The notes beneath the pieces were generated by a model, which saw only the letters and a list, made by a program, of their open reading frames with translations, ran no database searches and had not been told where the DNA came from. From an uncultured Aquimarina sp. (GTDB lineage Bacteria; Bacteroidota; Bacteroidia; Flavobacteriales; Flavobacteriaceae), in NCBI RefSeq assembly GCF_947500065.1, contig NZ_CANMQT010000014.1, forward strand, positions 1-64,000: a stretch of 64,000 bases of DNA, given 5' to 3'. A program made the position numbers and the translations under genes. Of the stretch, positions 8,849 through 17,039 are shown in pieces. How positions within the stretch are numbered: the stretch's first letter is position 1; each line of letters starts with the position of its first letter.

Positions 8849-9334
8849 ATGAGCAAAGTAGGAATAATCATGGGCAGCACAAGCGATATGCCCGTTATGG
8901 AAAAGGCAATCGACATTCTACAAGGTTTTGACATAGAGGTCGAAGTTGATATTGTATCAGCGCACCGTACACCAGAGAAGTTATTTGATTATAGTAAAAA
9001 TGCTCATACTAGAGGTATTTCAGTAATCATTGCTGGTGCAGGTGGCGCCGCCCATCTTCCTGGAATGGTAGCTTCTTTATCTCCGCTGCCGGTAATAGGT
9101 GTTCCTGTAAAATCCAGAAACTCTATTGATGGTTGGGACTCTGTTCTTTCCATATTGCAAATGCCTGGTGGAGTCCCTGTAGCAACGGTAGCTTTGGATG
9201 GAGCTCTTAATGCAGGTATTCTAGCCGCTCAGATCATTGGGGTATCCGACAAATGTGTATTGGATAAAATTCTTGTTTATAAAGAAGGATTGAAACAAAA
9301 GGTAATTGAAGGAGCTAAACAGATAAAAAAATAA
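8849..9334 (+). CDS. purE: 5-(carboxyamino)imidazole ribonucleotide mutase
   Basis: This 161-residue class I PurE moves the carboxyl group of N5-CAIR to form CAIR. Diagnostic segments are GIIMGSTSDMPVMEKA (residues 4-19), the substrate loop SAHRTPEKLFDY and the GAGGAAHLPGMVAS loop. Length and motifs are normal for the family. It works directly after PurK, and the two probably form an operon despite a 136-base gap with a repeat remnant. A strong hairpin terminator begins about 20 bases after the stop and is shared with a probable small RNA on the other strand. Confidence 0.97.
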   Translation: MSKVGIIMGSTSDMPVMEKAIDILQGFDIEVEVDIVSAHRTPEKLFDYSKNAHTRGISVIIAGAGGAAHLPGMVASLSPLPVIGVPVKSRNSIDGWDSVLSILQMPGGVPVATVALDGALNAGILAAQIIGVSDKCVLDKILVYKEGLKQKVIEGAKQIKK

Positions 9335-9350
9335 GACACTAAAATTAGTG

Positions 9351-9384
9351 TAAAAAAAAAGAGTCGCTCCTCAGCGACTCTTTC
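9351..9384. terminator. Bidirectional terminator of purE and small RNA 1
   Basis: GAGTCGCT and AGCGACTC (9361-9380) form an 8-bp GC-rich stem with a 4-base loop. T-rich flanks extend on both strands; on the minus strand nine T residues follow the stem. It should end purE and the minus-strand RNA. Confidence 0.85.
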
Positions 9385-9482
9385 CAATATCAGGTCTTAC
9401 AATAGAATATAACAATATTTATTAACCAACTTAAATATATTACACAAAAAATTCATCGTAAGACCATACTCTTAAAACCTGA
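9352..9482 (-). ncRNA. Candidate small RNA 1 (about 130 nt)
   Basis: The minus strand has a complete transcription unit with no reading frame. A promoter at 9485-9514 is followed by a start near 9480. The transcript can fold into a long hairpin: TCAGG pairs with CCTGA and TCTTAC with GTAAGA, separated by a one-sided bulge of about 14 nt, with an AU-rich distal stem. It ends in the strong hairpin with nine U residues at 9352-9380. A long bulged hairpin beside purine genes recalls 6S-type RNAs, but that identity is only a hypothesis. Confidence 0.6.
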
Positions 9483-9484
9483 CA

Positions 9485-9514
9485 CAAAGGTAAACCCTTA
9501 CTTTAATTACGCAA
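9485..9514 (-). promoter_or_regulatory. Promoter of small RNA 1 (TTG - 19 - TACCTTTG)
   Basis: On the minus strand a TTG (9512-9514) is followed after 19 bases by TACCTTTG (9485-9492). Both boxes and the spacing match the Bacteroidota consensus. No minus-strand coding region follows. Confidence 0.65.
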
Positions 9515-9666
9515 TAATTATCTGTCAAAACTTATTAACATTTTCGATAAAAATCACCTTTTATCGTTAAAATGCATTAAAATTATTTTTATTTCGCTTT
9601 TTCCCATAGAAAAAACATACATTTTTTTGCATCCTCTATGTAAATAATAGATTTTCAATCAAAATA

Positions 9667-9795
9667 GAAAAGAAAAGAGCTACAATAATTGTAGCTCTTT
9701 CAATATATTTGACCTTTTCAAAGATTACTTATTGTTACCATACCCCTATAGCAATAATGTATTAGATTCTTTGTTTAGGTCATTACTAATAAACC
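9667..9795 (-). ncRNA. Candidate small RNA 2 (about 128 nt)
   Basis: A second non-coding unit lies on the minus strand. The transcript would contain TGACCT-AAA-CAAAGA paired with TCTTTG-AAA-AGGTCA (a 6-bp stem, a symmetric AAA/AAA internal loop, then another 6-bp stem). A further TTATTG/CAATAA stem lies inside. Then comes the terminator hairpin AAAGAGCTACAA/TTGTAGCTCTTT (9674-9700) and a U-rich tail. Length, layout and the ATATTG-AAAGAG junction before the terminator match small RNA 1, so the two may be paralogues. Confidence 0.58.
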
Positions 9796-9799
9796 TATA

Positions 9800-9832
9800 C
9801 AAATGTATCAGTATCATACTTGATTAATTCAA
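9800..9832 (-). promoter_or_regulatory. Promoter of small RNA 2 (TTG - 22 - TACATTTG)
   Basis: The minus strand has TACATTTG at 9800-9807 with a TTG 22 bases upstream (9830-9832, within TTTTG). Confidence 0.55.
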
Positions 9833-9923
9833 AACGTGATGCCATAAAAAAAGCATTTATCGATAAAAAACACACTTTTTCGACAAGAGATCATATAAAA
9901 CATAAAGAAAACATTCTTAGATC

Positions 9924-11954
9924 ATGAAAAACCCATTGTTAGAATCATTTGATCTTGCTCCTTTTTCTCAAATAGAATCGGAGCATTTTTTACCTGCTAT
10001 CAAAAACGCAATCACAATAGCCAAACAAGAAGTTGATGCAATTGTTGCCAATAAAGAAACTCCCTCCTTTTCTAATACTATAGAAAAATTGGAATATAGC
10101 GGAGAATTACTGGATAGAGTAACCAGTATCTTTTTTAATCTGAATAGCGCAGAAACTAATGAAGAAATCCAAAAAATTGCACAAGAAGCTTCTCCATTGC
10201 TTTCTGAATTCAGTAATGATATCGCTTTAAATACGGATCTATTTAAAAAAATAGAATCTGTATATCTAGATAAAAATACATTAAACCTCTCTCCAGAGCA
10301 ATCAACATTATTAGAAAAGAGGTACAAATCATTTTCTAGAAATGGAGCTAACCTTCCTGCTGATAAAAAAGAACAGCTTAGAGAAATAGATAAAGAACTT
10401 TCTCAACTTAGTCTTAAATTTGGTGAAAACATATTAGCCGAGACTAACAAGTTCGAAATGCTATTAACTGATAAAGCTGATCTGGATGGTTTACCAGATG
10501 GAGCCAAAGAAGCGGCTAAAGCACTTGCTGAATCCAAAGAAAAAAAAGGATGGATGATTACCTTAGATTATCCTAGTTACATTCCTTTTATGACTTATGC
10601 CAATAACCGAGAACTGCGCAAAAAATTAGCCTTAGCTTTTGGCTCTAAAGGATTCCAAAACAATGAGCTAGACAACCAAGATATTGTACTTAAAATTGCC
10701 AAACTACGTTATGAACGTGCCAATGTGTTAGGCTATACCTCTCACGCTAATTATGTTTTAGAAGAACGTATGGCAGAAACCCCTGATAAAGTATTTTCTT
10801 TTTTAAATGAAATTCTGGAAAAAGCAAAGCCTGCCGCAAAAGCAGAATTTAAACAATTAGAAAATTTTGCCAAAGAATTAGATGGAATTGATCAGCTTCA
10901 GAAATGGGATGGCGCATTCTATTCAGAAAAATTAAAACAAAAGCTTTTTGATCTTGATGACGAAAAGCTAAAACCATACTTTAAGTTAGAGAATGTTATT
11001 GATGGTGTTTTTCAGATAGCTTCTAATTTATTTGGGCTACAATTTGAAGAAACAAATCAAGTAGACAAATATCACGAAGAAGTAAAAACATATAATGTTA
11101 CTGATACACAAGGTAATTTTATTTCTATCTTTTATGCTGATTTTCATCCAAGATCAGGGAAACGAAACGGTGCGTGGATGACCTCATACAAACCTCAAAT
11201 GAGGAAAGATGGGAAAAATATTAGACCACATATATCTATCGTCTGTAATTTCACGAAACCTACACCTAGTAAGCCTTCGCTTTTAACCTTTAATGAGGTA
11301 ACCACCTTGTTTCATGAGTTTGGTCACGCCTTACACGGTATGTTAGCCAACACTACCTATCCTGGATTATCGGGAACCAGTGTGTATTGGGATTTTGTAG
11401 AACTACCATCTCAGGTATTAGAGAACTGGTGCTATGAGAAAGAAGCATTAGAATTATTTGCCAAACATTATGAAACAGGAGAAGTAATTCCCATGGAATT
11501 AGTGCGCAAGATCAAAGAATCATCCACCTTTATGGAAGGAATGTCAACTATGCGCCAATTAAGTTTCGGTTTACTGGATATGTCCTGGCATGCACAAAAC
11601 CCAAGTGATATTAAAGATGTTAAAGCATATGAAAAGAAAGCTTTTGCTGGAACTGCTTTATATCCTGATGTGGCAGAGAATTGTATGAGCACTGCTTTTT
11701 CTCATATTTTTCAAGGAGGGTATTCTGCAGGGTATTATTCTTATAAGTGGGCAGAAGTATTGGATGCAGATGCATTTGAATATTTTAAGGAACATGGAAT
11801 CTTTAATAAGGAAGTAGCAACCAAATTTAAAGACAATGTGCTATCACAAGGAGGAACAGAGAATCCCATGACTTTATATAAACGTTTCCGTGGTCAAGAA
11901 CCAAAACCGGAGGCCTTGTTAAAACGGGCTGGATTAATAAAACAGGGAATTTAA
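9924..11954 (+). CDS. M3 family oligopeptidase / peptidyl-dipeptidase
   Basis: The 676-residue zinc peptidase carries the thimet-type active site HEFGHALH at residues 464-471. Downstream are the family segments WDFVELPSQVLENW and GYSAGYYSYKWAEVLDADAF. There is no signal peptide, so it probably acts in the cytoplasm, degrading short peptides like bacterial Dcp or oligopeptidase A. The length (about 680 in both families) does not separate them; the VELPSQ..ENWC segment looks closer to oligopeptidase A. It is preceded by the two small RNAs on the opposite strand, and no classical -7 box is evident near its start. Confidence 0.94.
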   Translation: MKNPLLESFDLAPFSQIESEHFLPAIKNAITIAKQEVDAIVANKETPSFSNTIEKLEYSGELLDRVTSIFFNLNSAETNEEIQKIAQEASPLLSEFSNDIALNTDLFKKIESVYLDKNTLNLSPEQSTLLEKRYKSFSRNGANLPADKKEQLREIDKELSQLSLKFGENILAETNKFEMLLTDKADLDGLPDGAKEAAKALAESKEKKGWMITLDYPSYIPFMTYANNRELRKKLALAFGSKGFQNNELDNQDIVLKIAKLRYERANVLGYTSHANYVLEERMAETPDKVFSFLNEILEKAKPAAKAEFKQLENFAKELDGIDQLQKWDGAFYSEKLKQKLFDLDDEKLKPYFKLENVIDGVFQIASNLFGLQFEETNQVDKYHEEVKTYNVTDTQGNFISIFYADFHPRSGKRNGAWMTSYKPQMRKDGKNIRPHISIVCNFTKPTPSKPSLLTFNEVTTLFHEFGHALHGMLANTTYPGLSGTSVYWDFVELPSQVLENWCYEKEALELFAKHYETGEVIPMELVRKIKESSTFMEGMSTMRQLSFGLLDMSWHAQNPSDIKDVKAYEKKAFAGTALYPDVAENCMSTAFSHIFQGGYSAGYYSYKWAEVLDADAFEYFKEHGIFNKEVATKFKDNVLSQGGTENPMTLYKRFRGQEPKPEALLKRAGLIKQGI

Positions 11955-12058
11955 CTCTAAAAAATATAGCATTAACACCTGCTAAACATGGGGGTTTCAA
12001 CTGTGAAATGACATAACGTTGATTGGTAGTTTTACATAAATTTTAAAAACCATTAATT

Positions 12059-12535
12059 ATGAAAACCACACAATTACGTAAATCAACATTAGTAGCATGT
12101 ATTATTTTTTTATTCAGCTCAATGATTATTACCGCACAAAAGCAAGAGTGGGTATTTAATTATAAAATCGCAAACACTGCTGAAGAATTGTCAAAAATTA
12201 TGGATAATCCCGAAGCAAACATTGTAAGAAGCGTAGCAGATTTCAAACAGTATGTTCAATCTAATCCTAAATTAAGAAAAGTATTTGCAAAGAAAGGTCT
12301 TTTAAAAGCAGTTGCAAGTACTATGAAGTTCAACAAAAGAGGACTAAAAACTTTTTCTTATAAAAGCTTAAAAGAAGTATATCCGGATAGAATAAAAGAC
12401 ATTCTCTCAGAAATAACTCCAGGCTTTGGTTTCGGATCGGAAACTCTTGGAGTAGATTACGATGGTTATGCCTGCGTAGCAAAAGGAACCTGTGAAACAG
12501 AATATAATAGCATCTGCATTGGAGATAATTGCTAA
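12059..12535 (+). CDS. Small secreted protein of unknown function with a Cys-rich tail
   Basis: The 158-residue protein has a clear signal peptide (hydrophobic residues 12-25, then TAQKQEW). The mature part is lysine-rich and helical. It ends in about 22 residues with four cysteines (ACVAKGTC...ICIGDNC), which could form two disulfides outside the cytoplasm. I do not recognise the family. It is monocistronic, ending at a bidirectional terminator. The short length and Cys tail would fit a secreted effector or bacteriocin-like product, but nothing in the sequence proves this. Confidence 0.7.
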   Translation: MKTTQLRKSTLVACIIFLFSSMIITAQKQEWVFNYKIANTAEELSKIMDNPEANIVRSVADFKQYVQSNPKLRKVFAKKGLLKAVASTMKFNKRGLKTFSYKSLKEVYPDRIKDILSEITPGFGFGSETLGVDYDGYACVAKGTCETEYNSICIGDNC

Positions 12536-12541
12536 TAAAAA

Positions 12542-12573
12542 AAGAGCCAGTTTTTCATAAAAAACTGGCTCTT
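12542..12573. terminator. Bidirectional hairpin terminator
   Basis: AAGAGCCAGTTTTT and AAAAACTGGCTCTT form a 14-bp stem with a CATA loop. The minus strand continues into a T-run, so it serves the convergent M28 peptidase gene as well as the small secreted protein. Confidence 0.85.
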
Positions 12574-12602
12574 ATCATTTGGCTAACTAATTGTTAAAAG
12601 AA

Positions 12603-15119
12603 CTATTGAATTACCAGTTTTCGTACTGCTAATTTTTCGCCTTCACTTTCTATCCTAATCAAATAAATTCCTGATCCTAATGATAGATTACGAGCAGAAA
12701 TGGTATTCGCTCCAGGGTTTAATTGAATTGTAGATGCTCTTTTTCCTAAAATTGTATATACGGTAGCTGTCATACTCTTATTACTAGTTCCATTTACACT
12801 AAGTGTAAAGCTATCCTTAGTAGGATTAGGAACAATAGTTATGATCGATGAGTTTAGTTCATCCTCATCACCTAATATTGGAATTTTAGTTCCGAAAGCC
12901 ACTACAGCTGTTGATGATCTTACACAAGATCCTTCATAGATCTTTACATTGGAAAAAACAGAAGTATTACCGCTTCCCGCATCATTATCATTTAGAAATA
13001 CCAATCGATCCATAGCACCGGTATAAAAATCTCCAACCGGAATTACATAAGAAGTCGTACCTACAGAATAATTATCGTAATTCGTCACTCCATAGTTTTG
13101 AGTACCGTGAACTTTAAAATATCTATTAGCAGTTAAAGTATTGTCATTCTCGAAACCAACTCCATGAATTTCTCCTTGAGAAGTACTACTGAAATCAAAT
13201 TCTATTACAGTTGATGATGTAACCGTATAATTCAATGGAATATACTTCCAGGTATTATTTTCTAGTGACAATCCTGATCCACCACTAACAACAGAGAAAT
13301 CACCTACTGAATCCTGATTAGAAAAAGCAGAGATTGTATAATCATTAAAGTCTAAAGTGACGCATGGATCTGGACCTGGATCGGTGCCAGATTCTCCTAT
13401 TCTAAAATCATCTACCGCAACATCTCCTTGCCAACTAGTTCCCGTTACCGTATTCAGCCTAAGTTGTATTCCAGTTCCATTATAAGTTGCTAAATCTATA
13501 TCGGCAGTATTCCAATTACTTCCTTGCGCTCCGGATTTACTAAAAATGCTTGTCCAATTAGCGCCATTATCCGTACTGAGTTCGACTGATAAGCTTCCAA
13601 TTGCACTTCCTTCCATATGGTATTTAAAGCTTAATCCGGGATTGCTTAATCCATTTAAATCAAAACAGGGAGAGTTCAATATTGCTCTTTTATTTGGAAA
13701 TCCTGTTCCATTTCCAGAAGCTTCCACATAAATATAGGAAGATCCATCCGCACCATTAGAAGGCCCTGTACCATTAGAAGGGGTACCACTAGCATCCACA
13801 GTCCAGTTAACGTCATCATTGGTAGATTGTGTCCAGGCACCTATAGAACCCTCATAACTTTCTGAATAAGGAAAAGAAGTAATATTAATATTACATTCTT
13901 CTCCTCCACCTCCGCCAGTGTTTACGCCATTTCCAATCTCTATCAAATATTCCAAAGCTAGTTTACAAAATTTAGCAGCATGGGTAGCATTTGGTGTTGG
14001 AGATCTATCGAAGGTATCTCTTGTGGTATGAATATTTGGATTACTTTGATTGAATGTAGCTTCAAAAGGGAAAGTTACGGCGTACCCTTCTTGTGCCCAG
14101 CTATAATGATCAGAACATCCATAGTTACATCTAGATGTACCATATGTAATTCTATGGGTTCCGGAAGCATTATAATAATCCATTAACTCTACTAAGAAAT
14201 CATTTAATGTATCATCATTATATGAATCTGTAGAAACGTATACATCGTTCGTTGACCCTTTATAATTAGTCATATCTAATTGCATATAACTCACTACATT
14301 CACATTTCTACTACGATAATCCTCAGCTATTTCTCTGGAACCTCTTAACCCTACTTCCTCCGCAGCAAAAGCCATAAACTCCATAGTTCTTTTGGGTTCA
14401 AAATTCATATCAAATAATACTCTCGCTGCTTCAGTAATCGTAGCAATACCGGATGCATTATCATCTGCTCCAGGAGCATCATTATTATTACCACCAGAAG
14501 TAGAATCTATATGCCCACCAATGATTACAAATTCATCAGGTGCTTCAGTTCCTGTGATAGTCATAACTACAGAAGGCATATTAGTGCTTGTATGATTTAC
14601 AATGCGAACCGACACATCACTTCTACCGCCTGCTAAGTTCTCCCATTTCGTTTTTAGATCTAAAACAGCTTGCGTTGCACTATTTTTTGTGTGATATCGA
14701 GTACCATAATCTTCTAATTCTTGGATTTGATTTGCAATATTCAGATTATTTACTAAATCAAGGCTTTGTCTCACTAATTGATCTTGAGTAATAGAAAACC
14801 CTCCTGCAAGCTTTTGAGATAATCTTCTCTGTTGTATCGCTGAAATCGCATTTTTCTTTGAGTTCTGATAAATAAAACCGGGACCGTGAACTAATACCTT
14901 ATCATGCAATTCATGGGCGGCTTCATCGCTTAGCATAACCGCACTATAGCCATTATTTGATTCTATAATTTTTATATCCTCAGGATGCTCTTTTTGAAGC
15001 CCTAGAGCATCTTTTGTTTCCATCGTGGCATAAAACATATCCGATGGTTGCTGTGCGTGACTATTTTGCAGGAATAAGCACAGCAAAATTGTTGAAATAA
15101 TTAGGTTGATTTTTTTCAT
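12603..15119 (-). CDS. T9SS-secreted M28 family aminopeptidase
   Basis: I start the protein at the Met eight codons inside the longest frame, because MKKINLIISTILLCLFLQ makes a proper signal peptide. The M28 domain has the co-catalytic zinc ligands: H in GGHIDSTSG (about residue 203), D in GADDNASG, the EE pair in AAEEVGLRGS, D in QLDM and H in CSDHYSW. After a glycine linker come two beta-sandwich domains (choice-of-anchor/MAM-like) and a C-terminal type A T9SS sorting domain (IVPNPTKDSFTLSV...GIYLIRI). It should be a secreted leucyl-type aminopeptidase releasing N-terminal residues from external peptides. Confidence 0.92.
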   Translation of the reverse strand: MKKINLIISTILLCLFLQNSHAQQPSDMFYATMETKDALGLQKEHPEDIKIIESNNGYSAVMLSDEAAHELHDKVLVHGPGFIYQNSKKNAISAIQQRRLSQKLAGGFSITQDQLVRQSLDLVNNLNIANQIQELEDYGTRYHTKNSATQAVLDLKTKWENLAGGRSDVSVRIVNHTSTNMPSVVMTITGTEAPDEFVIIGGHIDSTSGGNNNDAPGADDNASGIATITEAARVLFDMNFEPKRTMEFMAFAAEEVGLRGSREIAEDYRSRNVNVVSYMQLDMTNYKGSTNDVYVSTDSYNDDTLNDFLVELMDYYNASGTHRITYGTSRCNYGCSDHYSWAQEGYAVTFPFEATFNQSNPNIHTTRDTFDRSPTPNATHAAKFCKLALEYLIEIGNGVNTGGGGGEECNINITSFPYSESYEGSIGAWTQSTNDDVNWTVDASGTPSNGTGPSNGADGSSYIYVEASGNGTGFPNKRAILNSPCFDLNGLSNPGLSFKYHMEGSAIGSLSVELSTDNGANWTSIFSKSGAQGSNWNTADIDLATYNGTGIQLRLNTVTGTSWQGDVAVDDFRIGESGTDPGPDPCVTLDFNDYTISAFSNQDSVGDFSVVSGGSGLSLENNTWKYIPLNYTVTSSTVIEFDFSSTSQGEIHGVGFENDNTLTANRYFKVHGTQNYGVTNYDNYSVGTTSYVIPVGDFYTGAMDRLVFLNDNDAGSGNTSVFSNVKIYEGSCVRSSTAVVAFGTKIPILGDEDELNSSIITIVPNPTKDSFTLSVNGTSNKSMTATVYTILGKRASTIQLNPGANTISARNLSLGSGIYLIRIESEGEKLAVRKLVIQ

Positions 15120-15245
15120 TTTAAATGAGTTTGTGTTAGACACTTAACTTACATAAAATCAAAGCGTAACCAAAGTGGCTTCCCCGCAAAATATCAACTG
15201 GACTAACATCTGTTAGTTTATGGTTTTGACATAACTTATTAAATT

Positions 15246-15271
15246 AAACTTTCAATAATTACTGAAAGTTT
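15246..15271. promoter_or_regulatory. Palindromic operator upstream of the GbsR-type gene
   Basis: A 26-bp palindrome with only one mismatched pair has the core TTTCAATAATTACTGAAA. It occupies the -33 region of the promoter whose -7 box is at 15283. A near-identical core occurs at 15857-15876, so both are probably bound by the regulator encoded between them. Confidence 0.65.
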
Positions 15272-15282
15272 AAAATTTATTA

Positions 15283-15290
15283 TATATTTG
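15283..15290 (+). promoter_or_regulatory. -7 box of the GbsR-type gene, possibly leaderless
   Basis: TATATTTG matches TAnnTTTG and ends only 4 bases before the ATG at 15295. Transcription would begin at or next to the start codon. Confidence 0.55.
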
Positions 15291-15294
15291 CTAT

Positions 15295-15798
15295 ATGAAT
15301 TACACAGAAGCAAAAGATAAGTTTATATCCACTTGGGGAGCGCTAGGAACTTTATGGGGTATTAATAAGGCGATGGCACAAATTCATGCCTTATTATGGA
15401 TCTCGCCACAACCACTTTCTATGGAGGACATTATGGAGGAATTACACATCTCTAGAGGAAATACTAGCATGAATTTACGTCAATTAATGGATTGGGGGAT
15501 TGTTTTTAAAGAAAGTAAACCAGGGGAACGTAAGGAATATTTTGCCTCTGAAAAAGATGTACAAGAGCTGGCCAGACAAGTAGCAAAAGAACGAAGCAGA
15601 AGAGAAATCAAACCTGTTATCAAAGTATTAAGAGAAGTATCTCGTATTAAAGGCGATGGAACAAAAAAAACTGAAGAACTTATTAAACAAACCAAAGCTT
15701 TATACGAACTAGCAGATAATGCAGATACCATGATGAACAAAATTGTGAATCAAGAATCTAAATGGCTTACAAAAACACTTATGAAACTGATTAAATAA
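15295..15798 (+). CDS. GbsR/MarR family transcriptional regulator
   Basis: The 167-residue protein has a winged helix-turn-helix (about residues 35-85: LSMEDIMEELHISRGNTSMNLRQL) followed by a long helical C terminus. This fits the GbsR branch of the MarR superfamily. Palindromes with the shared core TTTCAAWAATTAYTGAAA lie before this gene and before the next one, which points to autorepression and control of the downstream operon. That inference rests on site similarity and position. The signal it senses is unknown. Confidence 0.9.
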   Translation: MNYTEAKDKFISTWGALGTLWGINKAMAQIHALLWISPQPLSMEDIMEELHISRGNTSMNLRQLMDWGIVFKESKPGERKEYFASEKDVQELARQVAKERSRREIKPVIKVLREVSRIKGDGTKKTEELIKQTKALYELADNADTMMNKIVNQESKWLTKTLMKLIK

Positions 15799-15856
15799 AA
15801 CTTAAAAACATAAGCGATAAGATAAAGGGAGAAATTCCTTTTCTTTTTCAAATTAT

Positions 15857-15876
15857 GTTTCAAAAATTATTGAAAC
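15857..15876. promoter_or_regulatory. Second copy of the palindromic operator
   Basis: GTTTCAAAAATTATTGAAAC is palindromic except for one base pair and shares the core of the site at 15246-15271. It ends 18 bases before the ATG of the first membrane-protein gene of the operon. Confidence 0.62.
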
Positions 15877-15894
15877 TTTAAAATTATTAGAATT

Positions 15895-16251
15895 ATGAAA
15901 ACAATACATAACATTAACAAATGGAGTTTTATCATCACCTTATTTCTTTACTTATCAGTCATTGGTGGTCTATTAGCTCAAATAGTTCTTGGTGTAGTAC
16001 AAGTTATATTAGGTTTAAACTTATTATTTAATTGGAAAAACTTAAGCAGTCAATCAAAAAAACACGTTTCAGTATATTGGATGATTGTCCTACTATATGG
16101 TTTTACTTGGCTAATACTTGATTTTTCTTTCCGTGATTCTGTCGGTTTTATTTATTTCATGCTTATCCCAATGAGTATCGCTTCTTATTTTGTGTATATC
16201 ACATATCAAATTAAAAAAAATAGCTATGAACCTAAACTTGATTACCTATAG
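15895..16251 (+). CDS. Small integral membrane protein, first gene of the GbsR-linked operon
   Basis: This 118-residue protein has about four membrane helices (residues about 11-40, 57-77, 82-98). It has a basic SSQSKKHVSVYW loop and a short charged C terminus. I do not recognise a named family. It is the first gene after the second palindromic operator, and its 3' end overlaps the next gene by 26 bases, so translation is probably coupled. Its function is unknown; the context suggests a role in a lipid- or envelope-related operon. Confidence 0.7.
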   Translation: MKTIHNINKWSFIITLFLYLSVIGGLLAQIVLGVVQVILGLNLLFNWKNLSSQSKKHVSVYWMIVLLYGFTWLILDFSFRDSVGFIYFMLIPMSIASYFVYITYQIKKNSYEPKLDYL

Positions 16252-16570
16252 TATATACATACTAATCACTGTACTCATTATTATCAAGATAGGCCTTATT
16301 TGTTATAAAAACGGAAACATTTTTGTAGCATATCTCATTCCCGATGACAAGGAGTTTTGTTTAAGAATAAACAATATGCTCCTAATAGGATACTATCTTA
16401 TAAATATTGGATATACAGTTATAACATTATCCGGATGGACTACAATTAATTCTAATGCACAAATGATAGAAAGTTTGTCTAAACATATAGCAATCATTAT
16501 CTGTATCCTAGCAATTTTACATTATTTCAATTTATTCTGGATAACAAAATTTATTAAAAACATTAAATAA
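16226..16570 (+). CDS. Membrane protein, paralogue A
   Basis: I start at MNLNLITYS, inside the end of the previous gene, because the hydrophobic first helix begins there and an upstream start would add a basic stretch. The roughly 114-residue protein has three helices. The central block CYKNGNIFVAYLI...INNMLLIGYYLINIG aligns with the next gene (LFKNGKTFMIDIF...TNRLFEVGFYLLNIG), so the two are tandem paralogues. The family is unknown to me; similar small proteins occur in Bacteroidota. Confidence 0.68.
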   Translation: MNLNLITYSIYILITVLIIIKIGLICYKNGNIFVAYLIPDDKEFCLRINNMLLIGYYLINIGYTVITLSGWTTINSNAQMIESLSKHIAIIICILAILHYFNLFWITKFIKNIK

Positions 16571-16586
16571 TTATAAATACAACTTT

Positions 16587-16997
16587 ATGGAAACTTCTAA
16601 AATTTTTATTGGATATACAATCTACTTACCTATTGCAATAATCCTGACTTATTTTGTCTCTAAAACACTTTTTAAGAATGGAAAAACCTTTATGATTGAT
16701 ATTTTTAAAGGTAAGGATGATATTGCAATCGCAACGAACCGTCTTTTTGAGGTAGGTTTCTACTTATTAAACATTGGCTGTGCACTACTAATTCTGAAAA
16801 TTGATAGCTATCGCTTTAATGACACCTATCAAAATTTAGTGGAAATACTAAGCTTCAAAATTGGTGGGTTCTCTATGTACTTAGGACTCATGCTATTCCT
16901 TAATATGTACTTGTTTTTTAGAGGAAGAAAAAAATCCAAACAAAGACAACAAGTCATTACGCAAACAATAAGACCAAAAGGACCTCAGGTACAATAA
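16587..16997 (+). CDS. Membrane protein, paralogue B
   Basis: The 136-residue protein has three predicted helices (about residues 8-26, 56-76 and 95-112). It has a basic, glutamine-rich cytoplasmic tail (RGRKKSKQRQQVITQT) that its paralogue lacks. Shared features with the preceding gene are KNGxxF, a conserved Asn in the middle and VGFYLLNIG. The pair may act as a heteromeric membrane complex, but this is a guess from duplication and adjacency. Confidence 0.68.
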   Translation: METSKIFIGYTIYLPIAIILTYFVSKTLFKNGKTFMIDIFKGKDDIAIATNRLFEVGFYLLNIGCALLILKIDSYRFNDTYQNLVEILSFKIGGFSMYLGLMLFLNMYLFFRGRKKSKQRQQVITQTIRPKGPQVQ

Positions 16998-17039
16998 ATA
17001 AATTGTGTTTTTTCAATCATAAACTAAAAATACTTTGTT

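Noticed and set aside
15120-15143. Upstream start for the M28 peptidase
   Set aside because: The extra eight residues (MSNTNSFK) would precede a complete signal peptide that starts at the internal Met.
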